Below, piece after piece: positions 35,282-48,818 of a stretch of DNA of 64,000 nt. Source of the stretch: Sipunculus nudus (Eukaryota > Annelida > Sipuncula > Golfingiida > Sipunculidae). Both the position numbers and the translations under genes were made by a program. The stretch is taken from NCBI GenBank assembly GCA_026874595.1, contig CM049314.1, positions 28,093,729-28,157,728 of the forward strand, written 5' to 3'. Position 1 is the stretch's first letter; every line of letters starts with the position of its first letter. The notes beneath the pieces were generated by a model, which worked only from the letters and a program-made list of their open reading frames with translations, had not been told where the DNA came from and ran no database searches.

Positions 35282-37690
35282 ACTAAACGGAAGCTGTGCA
35301 AAAATTTTTGCAGGTGGCGCCACTACTTTATCGTATGATAAAGACCTATGTGAGATCTATAAACATGCAAAATGTATGCCCAATCGGTCAAATGGTTCCT
35401 GAGATATATGCTTGGATGTCTGCAGCGAAGATTTGAATGTAGTTGGCGCCACCTGTCATAAAATCAAGAAAGTTGTCAAGGATGAATAAACCTGCAAAAT
35501 ATCAGGTGGATAAGTAAAACCATTGTCGAGATATAAGTGATTTTAATCCAAGGCAGATGAACAGATGGACGCTGTGCAAAAATGCTTGCAGGTGGCACCA
35601 CCAATTTTGCGTATAATAAAGAGCTTTGGGAGATCTATACACATGCAAAATGTTGGCCCAACTGGTCAAACGGTTTCCGAGATATGAGCTTGGATGTCTG
35701 CAGCTTAGACGTGTATGCAGGTGGCGCCACCTGTAAAAAATCAAGAAAGCCATCTATGATGTATACACATGAAAAATTTCAGGTGGATAAGTCCAACCAA
35801 TGCAGAGATATGAGTGTTTTTATCCCAAGGCAGATGAACAGATGGAGGCTGTGCAAAAATGGTTGCAGGTGGCGCCACCAGATTTGTGTATGAGAAAGAG
35901 TTATGGGAGATCTATACACATGCAAAATGTTGGCCCAACTGGTCAAACGGTTCCCGAGATATGAGCTTGGATGTCTGCAGCTAAGACGTGAATGCAGGTG
36001 GCGCCACCTGTAAAAAATCAAGAAAGCTGTCCATGATGTATGCAAAATTTCAGGTGGATAAGTCCAACCAATGCAGAGATATGAGTGTTTTTATCCCAAG
36101 GCAGATGAACAGATGGAGGCTGTGCAAAAATGGTTGCAGGTGGCGCCACCAGATTTTTGTATGAGAAAGAACTATGGGAGATCCATACAAATGCAAAATG
36201 TTGGCCCAACTGGTTAAACGGTTCCCGAGATATGAGCTTGGATGTCTGCAGGTAAAACGTGAATGCAGGTGGCGCCACCTGTAAAAAATCAAGAAAGCTG
36301 TCCATGTTGTATACACATGCAAAATTTCAGGTGGATAGGTCCAACCAATGAAGAGATATGAATGTTTTTATCCCAAGGCAGATGAACAGACGGACGCTGT
36401 GCAAAAATGGTGGCAGGTGGCACCACCAATTTTGTGTATGATTAAGAGATATGTGAGGTCTATACACATACATAATTTCAGGGGGATATGTCAAATAAGT
36501 CCTAAGATATAAGCTTGAATGTCTGCAGCATATACATAAATTTAGGTGGAGCCACCTGCCAAAAAGTCCAGAAAGCTATCCAAGATGAATAAACATGCAA
36601 AATTTTAGGCAGATAAGTCAAACCACTACTGAGATATGAGTGATTTTAGCCCACGGCAGACAAACAGACGGACGCTGTGCAAAAATGGTGGCAGGTGGCA
36701 CCACCAATTTTGTGTATGATTAAGAGGTATGTGAGATCTATACACATGCAAAATGTCAGGGGGATATGTCAAACCAGTCCAGAGATATAAGCTTGAATGC
36801 CTGCAGCGTATACATAAATGTAGGTGGCGCAACCTGCCATAAAATTCAGAAAGCTATCCAAGATGTATAAACCTGCAAAATTTTAGGCATATATGTCAAA
36901 CCACTGCCGTGATATGAGTGATTTTATCCCACAGCAAACAAACAGACGGACGCTGTGCAAAAATGTTTGCAGGTGTCGCCACCGCTTTTGCGCATGATAA
37001 AGAGCTATGTGAGCTCTATAAACATGCACAAGTTATGCCCAATCGGTCAGTTGGTTCCTGAGATATGAGTTTGGATGTCATCAGCGTAAATTTGAATGTA
37101 GGTGGCGCCACCTGTCATAAAATCAAGAAATCTGTCAAGGATGTATAAACCTGAAAATATCAGGTAGATAAGTCAAACCACTGCCGAGATATAAGTGATT
37201 TTACCCAAGGCAGATAAACAGATGGACGCTGTGCAATAATGGTTGCAGGTGGCGCCACCAGTTTTGCGTATAATAAAGAGCTATGTGAGATCTATACACA
37301 TGCAAAATGTTGGTCCAACTAGTCAAACGGTTCCCGAGATATGAGCTTAGATGTCTGCAGCTTAAACGCGGATGTAGGTGGCGCCGCCTGTCATAAAATC
37401 AAGAAACTGTCCAGGATGTATACACATGCAAAATTTCAGATGGACAAGTCCAACCAATGAAGAAATATGAGTGTTTTTATTCCAAGGCAGATGAACAGAG
37501 GGACGCTGTGCAAAAATGGCTGCAGTTGGCGTCACCATTTAGTGTATGTTATAAAGCTTTCCAAGGGCTACATTTGTGCTAAATTTTTAGCCTTATCGTT
37601 CAAACGGTTCCCGAGATATGTGGGTTTATGTGTGGAAACAGACGCATAAATGGACGCTCGGCAGAGAGGAAAGGTCAGAAGTCAACCAAA
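35282..37690 (+). repeat. ~277-bp higher-order tandem array with GGTGGCGCCACC palindromes
   Basis: The word GCTGTGCAA starts at 35293, 35571, 35848, 36119, 36396, 36674, 36952, 37228 and 37505, giving spacings of 278, 277, 271, 277, 278, 278, 276 and 277. Each unit has two copies of the palindrome GGTGGCGCCACC or a variant (e.g. 35720, 35868, 35997, 36139), alternately about 129 and 142-148 bp apart. The half-units are diverged homologues: both contain TATACACATGCAAAAT, an AGATATGAG and a palindrome edge. The array is therefore a dimer of an older ~139-bp monomer. Units differ by point changes. Overlapping open frames are repeat-derived. Confidence 0.9.
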
Positions 37691-40600
37691 AATGAGGGCG
37701 CAGCAGTTTAATCTGATCGATCATAATTCCGAATTTAAAAAAAGTCTGCCCCGTGGTTATGGAGGAGTTTTCCGGAAACCTATGCGGCTATGGCAGCGTC
37801 GGACTGAAACATAGTATCTGTTTGGGTGATACAATGGGTGATACAATGACTGTAGCTGTTACCACCAGTCTTATATACAACGAAGAGATATATAAACATG
37901 CCCAATGTCAGACTAATAAATCCTCCTTTGACATAAGCAGGCGCATACACTGCAAAAGTCAATGTGAGTGGCACCACCTGTCTTGTAAATGAGAATACCA
38001 TCAAAGACGCATAGACAAGTCAAAATATTTGGCTAATGCATCAAACCTCCCCAGAGTTTGATGCACTGGGCGGACAAGGCTTAGGTGAGTAAGGCAGTTG
38101 CCCCCGAGTGACCTGTGACAATTGCTGCCTCAAGCTAGTGCACTGAGTGAACTTTTGACCTGTACCTGGCTGCACTGGGTGACCTCCTCAGCTATTGCAT
38201 AATCTGACACAGGTGGCAGTCTGCCAAAGCTATAAATAGATTCAAGCTAAACTTTGGTGCCAAATATGATGAAGTGAGCATTCTTCCAAAGCTATAAATA
38301 GAATGCAGCTACTGCACTAAGTGGTCTCTTGACCTATACCTGGTTGCACTTCTTCCAATCTAGGCGCTGTGCCAAAATTCTTTATAGAGCTGACATCATC
38401 TTGACTAATGGCCAACATTAAGGCACTGGCAATCTGCCAATGATAAACCAAGTGCTGCCATCTGTACACAAAAGTGGTTACTACTTGAAATAACTGAGAC
38501 ATTAATTTTCCCAATACAAAATGCTTTTCAGCTGACTTTTTTTTATAAAAAAAGAAATCCGGAATATATGTAAAATTATCACAGATGCATACTGAATGTA
38601 AAATTAAAATACAGATATATCTCATTGATGGCAAATTCTTGAATTAAGTGAGTAGGGATACCAATAATTTATAATCCACGTACAGTTGTCTTTATATAGC
38701 CAGAGGGGTCATCCCATAACCAATCTCTCTACATGTGCATAATATGAAAGAAATCTGTCCATTAGTTTTTGACTTATAATGCTTACAGTACTGTGAAGTG
38801 GCAATTATGGAGGTATTAAAAGGCGTAAAAACAAGAAAAGGATAATAGGTTACGCAACCAGTTTCCGGTATATAACAAGGCTATCCTAGATCTTCGGTCA
38901 CCTTGATTTTTGGACCAGTCCATGCAAGCTTACTTGAGATATTTCAGAATTTGTGTTATTTTCAGCAAAAATGGACCTATTCAAGGTCAAGGTCACTCTC
39001 CTAGCATAGGTCATGACCCTATTTTAAATAGGCTTCGTCCCCTAATCCATATCTATACAAATGTAAAGTTTGAAAAAGATCAGTGAAATATTGTTTGAGT
39101 TATACCGCTCACAAGTTTTTTCTGCGGCGGCGGCGGCGGGACCGTCGTGAAACCATAGTATCCCGACTTTGTCTGGGGATACAATAAAGTTAACAATAAC
39201 AAACACATGTACCAATTTATGTACATAAGAACAAACATATAGGTCTGCAACTGTTTCTTCTAATTCAATATACATTTGATTGCTTTTAGTGATCACTTCA
39301 CAATTGACACCTGCCAGTGTTGATATGGAGGTGTCTGGCAGGCCACATGCTGAACACCCCATACTGACTACTGAGCCAGTGCTCCTGATCCTGATTTCAT
39401 GCACCTGCCAGCAGAACACCTGTGGATTCTCACATCACACAGGATGTGTATTTACTATTTACTAGCTGTATACCCAGCAAGAAAATGATAGTATAGACAT
39501 AAAACATGCACATATTTAAATAGAGCTTTATACCAGCATAATAGACAGTATCTTGTTAACGTTAAGTTTATACTTAGAAGTTTAAAACATACTATACGAG
39601 GTTATCAGTGATAAAGTAGTGGATGTATACCCAAACAAGTCCCTTTATTTTCTTGAAATGGAGATTTAAAATGGAGATCCTTAGCCAATTATATTTATGT
39701 GATAAACCTTGATCCTTGGCTTAATTTGGCATTTTTTTATCAGTGTTTCTTTTTCTGAGATCACCAACTGGCATGATCTCCAGCATCAGTTGAAGGATAA
39801 TTGTTTGGCTTGTACATTTTTAAGTGTACTCATGTTTCCCCACTTTCCCATTTTTCCATTTTCTTTTTTACACCCACACATTCATTTTACCTATTTTGAC
39901 CATATCTGCCTTTATTTTCACCTTTATCTGCCATATGTCCTTATCAGCTATTTTAGTGAAATGTGTTATCATCTGTTATCAGTTTCTATTTGTTATTTGC
40001 TTATTTTTGAAATAATTATCTATAATGTATAATGTTCAAAACAAAAAAAAGGGATTTAAATCCAGATTGTGTTAGCAGAACAATATTTCAAACATGATAT
40101 ATGAATAAAATATAACATGATAAACTACCTTCCTGTAAATATTAAAATATTAAAGTCAGAAGGCCTAAAAAGTACAGTACAAGAGAAATACATAGTACAG
40201 TTTCTACCCTTAAAGCGACTTAAAAGAAATAATATAAAATTAATATGTGTTGTTAAATTTAATTTTTATGAAGCAAGCAATATTCTTTACCTTGTTACAG
40301 GATGGACATGTTACGGATGGGACAAAAAGATGTATTTTTTATCTGCTGTATAATAAATGCAACGGGCAGGCATACAAATTAGGTAAAACAGTTCAGGTTA
40401 GTGCTTTTTGCAAAAAGATTAAATTTTTATCTTCTCCCTAATTTCACAGTGTTTTTCCACTGTTACGGATGGGACAGGTATGATTACAGAAATCTATCTT
40501 TTCAGATGAAACACTTTATTCTTATTTATTAAAGTAATATGTTCCCCAGACTCATATGAACAACTAGTTATTTCTTGGCACCGCAGGTGCCACAGTATCC

Positions 40601-42041
40601 CCAGACAATTAATCCCTGCCCCCCTTTCAAGACTTTCAAGAATAGGCCTCCATCTTCAGCAGTATATACTGACACTTGGCAAGCGACTATGCTTTCTTCC
40701 ATTTATTGATTCAAATAAAAAGCTGTGAACAAATTCATTTTCAAATGAGCATACACTATATCTGATAAGTATATATAGTAATGTTTTATACACGAATATG
40801 TCGTATTTAGCTATTTAATAATACACCTGAACATTTCCCTATTTGGCCCATCTGGAACATGAATGTTATAATGTAACTGATATTTTATTAGTATTTTAAA
40901 ATATATCATTTAAGCATGATCATTTAAGGGGGGGGGGGGGGGAGAGTGGTGATTAATTAACATTCCAGTGCACCAACTTTTGAACATTCTTAAATAAGAT
41001 TTTGTGAACAACTAAAACATATCAGGCTATAGCAGTTTGTGAAAATGAGATCTATACTATTACCATGATCATTAGTTGGCTTTTTGACAAGCTGTTTACA
41101 GTTCAGCAGTTTACACTATCCATTAAATCCATTGTTTTTAAATATATACAAACGTAATGTTCCCATCCCACAGGTGGAAGGAACTGAATAGGGGGGGGGG
41201 GGAGGACAAGATTTTTAAAAACACCTTTGTACCTCTGTATATTTTTCTTTATTTACCAGTAATAAATTTTATGCAGTTGCCAGAAGAAATATTGTCCCAA
41301 ACAAATACTGAGAGGCAGGGAGTGAGGAAAGTTACAACACCTTCGCAAAAAAATACAGGATACAAAATTTAATCCAAAAGTGCTTACAGATAAAAAAAGT
41401 TTTATTCATAATTATTGAATATTTCAAAACAAACATAGAGCTAGAAAAACAAAGCAAATCACTTTAATTCCCATTCTACTGAGGCAAAAAAAATACTGAA
41501 CGAATGTTTGCATTAGATCCTCAATTTTTAATACATCAATTTTTTATTAATGGAAATTTTGGACAAAATTTATAACTTTTACTATACATTTACAGTATAC
41601 ATTGTATATCAATTATATTTGAAAATTTAAGTTGATTAACGATTCTAAATTGAATTAACAATTATAGTAAATCTGCTCAGGCAAGGTCACATTATATACA
41701 CAGATGTATTTATTTTTTCTTAAAATATATTTTTGAAATTTGCAAAATAATAAATATCGGAAATAACACTCGATTCAGGAAAAGTTCTATACATTGGATC
41801 GGAAACAAAAAGAATGCAATATATCTGGTTAGGATGGGGGGGGGGGGGGGGGTCAGGGTTGCCACGTGATCCTACATTTGTGACAGCAGTGTTGCATCAC
41901 TAATAAGTTCACCAAGGCAAGGCTGAGAGGACCAGACATGGCTGGCCTGTAGGTTCAAATGTAAATACATTAGAGCCTCAAAAAACTTCAATAACTAGAA
42001 TAATTTTTAAGCTTTGACTTTCAAATTTAAGAATTTAACAG

Positions 42042-42046
<5 letters not shown>
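37691..42046. other. No supported gene; scattered repeats
   Basis: There is a repeat scrap, ACATAGTATCTGTTTGGG with GGTGATACAATG at 37811-37846, and a related one at about 39144-39185 (ACCATAGTATCCCGACTTTG) preceded by (GGC)n at 39122-39139. AAGCTATAAATAGA is duplicated at 38228 and 38290. GTTACGGATGGGACA is duplicated at 40310 and 40462. G runs occur at 40928-40942, 41191-41202 and 41836-41852. Open frames at 39709-40032 and 40117-40353 are AT-rich with no domain. Confidence 0.5.

Positions 42047-42095
<49 letters not shown>
42047..42095. repeat. (TA)n microsatellite
   Basis: About 24 TA units immediately left of the 42-43 kb repeat element. Confidence 0.95.
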
Positions 42096-42097
<2 letters not shown>

Positions 42098-42304
42098 GAC
42101 TGTGAAAAGTAAATCAAATGTTCTTACAAGAAAGAACATCCAATGGTCAAACTTGGGCAAAATTTAAGGTACCAAATTTATATTTTTGCTTATATTTAAA
42201 ACAAGAATACGGGAAGTCGACAAGCGACTACGTGTATCCGCCAAAATCTGAGTAGGATGGGTAAAGTGAGGCATGGATTAAGTAGGAAGGGGAAATAGAG
42301 TTAC

Positions 42305-43797
42305 ATGTGTTATATATTAGACTGGATGTCTGCCACGTTAAAATGATTGTAGATGGCGCCACATGTTATTTGAACGAGAAACCTTCCAAGATGTATACGC
42401 AAGCAAAATTTCAGGTCGAAAAGGCAAACCACTGCAGAGATATGAGTGATTTTATCCAACAGCAGACAAACAGATGGACGCTGTGCAAAAATGGCTGCAG
42501 GTGGCGCCACCATTTTTGTGTATGTTATAAAGCTATCCTAAAGCTATCCAATGGCTACAATTGTGTAATTTTTTTTTCCTGATTGGTCAAACGAGTCCGG
42601 AGATATAAGCATTATTATCTGCAGCGTGAATGTGAATGAAGCTGGCGCCAACTGTCATAAAATCAAGAAAGCTATCTAAGATGTATACGCATGCCGAGTT
42701 TCATGTAATTTGGTCAAACCACTGCAGAGATATGAGGGATTTTAACCCAAGGCAGACAAACAGATGGACGCTGTGCAAAAATGGCTAAATGAATATGCAT
42801 GCAATGATTCATGGCAATTTGTTGAGATACTAGAGCTTTTGTATCAAATTATAAGTCATACTTGGGTGGTCTACTGAGCCCCATAGCCCAGAGCATATTG
42901 GTAACAGAGACCTAATTTCAGGTTTCCACAAAGATATTTTTATTGACCTCCAAGCATGTGAAGAGAGAAGATTCTAGGTCCAATGGTTACTTTTTGTGCC
43001 CTGTTAACAGATGACTGCATCTTTTAAAGTCTCAAAAAAGAACACAAATCATAAAAAATCGAAAAAATACAGGAGGCGCCACCAGTCAGCAGGAATTGAT
43101 GTAACACTTAATGATGAATATGCATGCAGAGAATCATGGCAATCAATGAACCATTTGTTGAGATACTAGAGCTTTTGTATCACAATTTTTGTTGTTCTTG
43201 GGGTACTTCAAAGCACTATAGCTCAAAGAATATGGGTAACAGAGAACTCATTCCAGGTTTTTTTGCAGAGACTTTTTATGGGCCTCCCTCCATGTCAAGA
43301 GAGCAGATTCTAGGTCCAGTGGTTACATTATGTGCATTGTTATCATATGACCGCATCTTTTAAGGTCTCAAAAATAGAGAAAAAGATCGTAAATAAAAAA
43401 AAAATACCGGTAGAGCCACCAGTCTGCAGAAACTGATGAAAACTCCATGATCAAAATCTATGCAAAGAATCATGGTGATCAATGCATTAGTGGTTCAGAT
43501 GCTTTAGCTTTTGTATCAAATTTTCCATTATTCTGGGGGGTACTTGGGAGCCCCATAGCTGGAAGAATATGGGTAACAGAGACCTAATTCCAGGTTTTAA
43601 GGAGAATTTTCATGGACCTCCCTGGATATCTAGTAAGAAGATTCGAGGTCCAGCGGTTACGATTTTTGCCCTGTTAACGGACCGACGGCCGGACGGCCGG
43701 ATGGCCGGAGGGCCGGATGGCCAGACAGCGGGACGGACGACGGACAAAGGGTGATCGCTATAGCTCAGATGACTTACAGTCAGCTGAGCTAAAAAAT
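42305..43797 (+). mobile_element. Family A composite copy with both repeat types
   Basis: The left part (42305-42790) holds two units of the 277-type repeat (GGACGCTGTGCAAAAATGGC near 42477 and 42767, 290 bp apart; palindrome variants at 42351, 42501 and 42641). It runs directly into family A body units (GGGTAACAGAG at 43231 and 43569; GCGCCACCAGTC near 43076). A GGCC/GGAC-type microsatellite (43683-43740) follows, then the 3' hairpin AGCTCAGATGACTTACAGTC (43762-43790) and CTAAAA. This copy shows that the 277-bp array and family A belong to one system. Confidence 0.7.
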
Positions 43798-45730
43798 GAT
43801 ATCTTACTTGAAGCGAAATGTACTTGTCAAGATTTTTCACCATCCTGTTGCCCAGGACGTTTTCTATAGATTGAGGTATGGTTTAATTTCGCCCATCCCG
43901 TAGGAGATGAGGCACATCCTTTTAATTTGTTCAATGTATTACTATATATATGTATTATGTAATACTAAGCACACTTGGAAAAAGATATCTCACTTGAAAC
44001 GAAATATACCTCTTCAGAGTTTTAACTGGTTTTTAGCTGAGGTGTATAGGTACTGAATGAGGCGTCTCTTAATATTGACCATCCCATAAGCAATGGGGCA
44101 CAGCCTGATGTTTCATGAAATGTATTACTATCTATTTTTTTAAATGGCAAACTTGGAAAAAATATATCTCACTTGAAATGCAATGTACCTCTCCAGAGCC
44201 TTCACCATCTTGTAGCCCATGGAGTTATATACAGACTGAGGTGTGGTTAAATATTGCCTATCCTGTAGGGGATCAGCCACAGCCGGACAATTTTTTCAAT
44301 GTATATAATATACACATTTTGATAAAAGATATCTCACTTAAAATGAAATGTACCTCTCCAAAGTTTACACAATCCTGTAGCCGAGGAAGTTATCTATTGA
44401 ATTGGGCCCCTCTTAATATTGACTATCCCGTAGGCAATGAGGCACAGCCTGATAATCTATTCAATGTATTACTATATATATATTTTTGAAAAATTGCATA
44501 CTTTGAAAAAAAATCTCACTTGAAACGCAATGTACCTCTCCAGTAATTTCACCATCCTGTAGCCGAGGAAGTTATCTACAGATTTAGATGTTGTTTAATT
44601 TTGTACATCCCGTACGGTAGGGGTGAGGCACAAACGGATAATTTGTGCAATGTTTGACTGAATATATATTTCATATACTATGCACACTAAAAAAATATAT
44701 CTCACATGAAACGAAATGTACCTCTCCAGAGTTTTCACAGGTATTTAGCTGATGAGGAAAGCTACTGAATGAGGCGTCTCTTAATTAATACCCTTTCCTG
44801 TTTACATTTATTTTAGATTTCCGACAAATTCTGACATTATATAAATTTACATTAACAGTGATATCTTTTCAAGCTTTTTTCGTATCTTTATGAAATTTTC
44901 AACAGTTCCCACTAATCGGGTTTGCTGAAGATTACTGAAAGTCATTGAAACTTAAAAATAATATGCAATATTTTTGTCCTGAAAGAATCTATACATATCA
45001 TGGCATTCTAGTTGCCCATTTTGAGTGCTCTTTAGTGGCCTGTAAACAACAAAGAGACTATCCTGTAGGCAATGAGGCACAGCCTGATTTTTGGTGAATT
45101 GTATTACTATATATATATTTAAAATACTATGCATACTTTGAAAAAAAGATAACTCACTTGAAACGAAATGTACCTCTCCAAAGTTTTCACAATCCTGTAG
45201 CCCAGGGAGTTATCTACAGATTGAGGTGTGTTTTAATATTGCCTTTCCGGTAGAGGACCAGACATAGCCTGACAATTTTTTCAATGTATTTATATATATA
45301 GATTTCAAATATTATCACTTGAAATGAGATATACCTCTCCAGAGTTTTAACAGGTATTTAGCTGAGGAGTATAGCTACTGAATGAGGCGTCTCTTAATAT
45401 TGACTAGGAGATGAGGCACAGCCTGAAAATTTGTTAAATGTATTACTATAAATATATATTTCAAATACTTTTCACACTTTGAAAAAAGATATCTCACTTA
45501 AAATGAAATGTACCTCCTCAGAGATTTTCCATCCTGTGGCCCAGGAAGTTATCTATAGAATGCGTTGTGGTTTAGTTTCGTGAATCCCGTAGGGGATGAG
45601 GCACAATCTGATATTATGATCTACAAAAATACGTATTTTTAAAATCGCATGCTAACTTTCAAAAATGTTATCTCACTTGAAATGGAATGTACACCTCCAG
45701 AGTATACACCATACTGTAGCCTATTATTCG
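43798..45730 (+). repeat. ~180-bp tandem array
   Basis: The landmark ATCTCACTTGAAACGAAATG or a variant recurs at about 43803, 43987, 44166, 44332, 44512, 44698, 45153, 45316, 45488 and 45670, mostly 165-185 bp apart. Other shared words are CCATCCTGTAGCC, GGTGTGGTTTAAT or GGCGTCTCTTAAT, and GAGGCACAGCCTGA. The two alternating second-half types suggest a partly dimeric organisation. About 270 bp of unrelated DNA (44790-45055) interrupts the array. It begins at the family A terminus and is absent on that element's left side. Confidence 0.85.
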
Positions 45731-45845
45731 AAAAAAGTTTGTAGTTTTAATGTTGTTTTTTATTAATTTATCTTTTAAGGAATATTCACATTTTAGTTTT
45801 ATCTTGTTCTCATTTTTTTCTGACATTCTTATGAATGCATTTTTC

Positions 45846-45921
45846 GAGAGAGAGAGAGAGAGAGAGAGCCTAGAAAGAACAATTGTATATATGTATGTAC
45901 ATATATATGTATACATACTAG

Positions 45922-45963
<42 letters not shown>

Positions 45964-45965
45964 CT
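45846..45965. repeat. (GA)n and (TA)n microsatellites
   Basis: GAGAGA runs at 45847-45868 and TA runs at about 45924-45961, with GTATGTACATATATATG-like sequence between. Confidence 0.95.
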
Positions 45966-48332
45966 TCTGAATGATTATTATAATTTAATGTTTTGCCATA
46001 ACAAAATTACTTTGATTATTAATCATGATTTTTCAGGTGTTATATAATAAACAGTTAATAAACTCGTATGCTTATTAAAACGTATTTATAAACTGCCCAG
46101 CAAGCGGAAACGCACACTAGAATAAACGAAGGTAAACGGAGCGAAAGCGGAGAACGACCAGAATCTGGTTCTCGGTTCTGTTGCACTAACTTCCACGACG
46201 TGCATATGTGCTTGATTTTAAAAATAGAAACAGCAAACATATATCACAATACATACGTATATACCAGATACACGCTATGTACCACAACCACCAATTCACA
46301 ACGTTTCAGGGTAACGATGTCAGTGAAGGGATGATCGATATAACTAACAGGTTTCGGAGAAGCAAATTTATCGAACAACATATGCTTACCATAGAAAGGG
46401 GAAAAAGTAAAATAAGCCAGTGATGAAACCACACGGTGTGTAACGTGATATGTTGTGGGGTGTCCTTAATTGGTGGCTGTGTAAAGCAAGGGATGCTGAG
46501 AAACGTGTCATGCGTCAGTGACTGTTCGTCCCTAATGTTAATACTGGTATTAACCAGAACAAGCTCTGCTGAAACTCCAATCACCATACTTAATGTCACG
46601 CGAAATGTACAGCCAACTTTTGGTAACTTCTCTGAGCAAACGAAATGCTTATTTTAATCATATATAATACATACTGGAGTTGGGACAAGTCTGCCGGGAG
46701 TATATGGGCCTGTATTTTTTTCTGGTAGGCCTGTGAAACGAGTATGCATTTCGACAGTCATCATAATTGTTATAAAATGAAAGTCCTGGTGGTGAAGTTA
46801 AAATGATACGCGGGAGTGTTCATCAGGGCCTGCAAGTAGATATATTGGACTGTGGTTTATTTCTTGATTATTATAATAAATTAAAATGAAACTTTGAATA
46901 GCATATCTTAGTGATAAAAGGAAAATATATATGAAAAAAAAGGCAAAAACTTCTTTTCTTCAGGTAGAATTACTAAGACATGCCGGCTTGGTTTAGAGAG
47001 TACAGTTTCACAGATAATTGCACATTTCTTTATATTTGTCTGAACCGATTAATAATCGATCATCGATTGGTTTGCCCAATTATGAAAAAAGGAACCGACT
47101 CTCACCAGTATTATAAGGCAAGTTTAAATCAAGCTTTGTTAGAAATTACACCTTGATGCATCAGAATGAGAGTGTACACTTGACAGTCACACGATTGTTC
47201 TGTACTTCCAGCTGTATGAAGCTGTGTAGCTACATGGTTGAATAAAAATTCTCGGTCAGTGTATCATCAGGCTGGGCACATGAATTACATCTGGTTACTT
47301 CAATAATTTTAGGAATTTCTCACTTACTTAGGGAAACAAACAGCAACATTTTTAAATTGAATTTGGTAAGTCAATTTGAGATGAGGCTGAAGTATTTTAA
47401 AGCATGTACGAAGATGAAAACAAAATCTTTTTTAAAGTTATTTAAAAAAAAACAAAAAAAACACAATTTAATAGCAGGCAAAATGAACTGGAAATTAAAT
47501 ATACAAGAAAAACACATTTAACATCATGTTTTTGTCATGATGCCTTTGAAACCTGCTTTCCAGCTTCCAGCTTGTATATGTATCTCTTAGTCAAGCCATT
47601 AATCTTGATTTACCCATTGGAGTTCTTTGCTAGCAAGGTGACAGACACAGGGGTATTTCTGCAGTGTGATGACACATACACAGGCAGCCGCAGTAAGAGG
47701 GTAGCTGTGGTATCTGTTAATTATAGTATTGTACCTCAGGTACCTCAAAAGCGTATATGATAAAACAGGGTTCATATTTTATAATGTCCCATGTCATTAT
47801 TGAAATGATAATAGGCCTACATTTATAAGAATCCATTGGGATATAAAGTTATTATTTACTGATTCTCATGGTCACCCATACAAAGCTAACCAGCACAGAA
47901 GGATACACTGCATGTATACATGTCAGCAATATGCCACGTGCTGAGGCTGGTGTCAGTGTACATGATAAGCTTGGCCCTGGCTCATTCGCGTGACGTCACG
48001 GCTATTCCAAGGCAGGAAATAGCCTCACGGCAACCATGTGGGGGGTCTTGTGATGCGCCGGACGTATGCCGGCTAACCCACTACGCTGTAGAAAATAGTT
48101 TTTAAGTTTACCACTGGTCAGTTAAAGATTCGTGCATATAATTGGTTATTTTAACTTGTTCAATAAACATAAGCATACACTTCAAAGGTCAGAGTATTAT
48201 TATTTCAGCTGTTGACAAGGCTTGATGAACGAAAATATAACATAAGCACGTGTAGGAGTTAAGCGATATTGGGAGGAGTTGTCAGTTGACAACACGGTCT
48301 GTCCATGGTAATGTGCGAGGGAGATTGACAAA
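45966..48332. other. No supported gene
   Basis: Small open frames (46208-46423, 46436-46657, 47572-47760, 47920-48105) have no recognisable domain. A TGACGTCA palindrome is at 47991-47998. The upstream edge of the helicase pseudogene is at 48333. Confidence 0.45.
47991..47998. promoter_or_regulatory. CRE-type TGACGTCA palindrome
   Basis: A perfect 8-bp CREB/ATF consensus about 335 bp upstream of the helicase pseudogene start. A single 8-mer is weak evidence for regulation. Confidence 0.2.
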
Positions 48333-48463
48333 ATGACAAGTTGCGATTTTGAAAAACGCCTGACCTAAGCAACGCAGGAATTTTGCAAGGCCATGAAGAG
48401 AAGCAGATTGAAAGCACTGAAGGCCATTTATCAGAAGAACATTATTTGCGTGCTGCCTACAGG
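48333..48463 (+). pseudogene. RecQ pseudogene exon-like block 1
   Basis: From ATG 48333 one frame runs MTSCDFEKRLT, stop (48366-48368), ATQEFCKAMK ... LKALKAIYQKNIICVLPTG. It covers the Q-motif region and the first half of Walker A. The block ends GG|GTGGGT at 48463, in phase 2, inside the Walker A glycine codon. Confidence 0.75.
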
Positions 48464-48724
48464 GTGGGTTTTGTATACATTCCTTTAACATCAGTATTAT
48501 TAGAATATTTAAAAGTAATATTTATTATGTATAATTATTTAAAGTAGAATGCAATATAATTACAATATATTATTAGGGCATATATATTTATATATATCAT
48601 ATATAAATATTATATATAAATTATATATATATATATATATTAATTAATCATATATAAATATATATATATCATTCATAAAAGGTTTAGGTAATTCTTATGT
48701 GGAATTGTAATTACTTGTAATTAT

Positions 48725-48818
48725 TTCTTCTGTAATAAAATGTAATTGGTAATTAAAAATAATACTTAATATTCTTCTGTAATAAAATGTAATTGGTAAT
48801 TAAAAATAATACTTACTA
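48725..48818. repeat. 47-bp exact tandem duplication in a pseudogene intron
   Basis: The TTCTTCTGTAATAAAATGTA ... AATACTTA unit appears twice, starting at 48725 and 48772, with almost no difference. It lies in the first intron-like interval (48464-49626), next to AT-rich repeats at 48575-48670. Confidence 0.85.

Noticed and set aside
35502-36832. Several similar 68-103 codon frames
   Set aside because: They are successive copies of the 277-bp tandem repeat read in the same frame, not a gene family.
39709-40032. 107-codon hydrophobic frame resembling a multi-pass membrane protein
   Set aside because: T-rich DNA gives Phe/Leu/Tyr-rich translations in several frames; no conserved motif.
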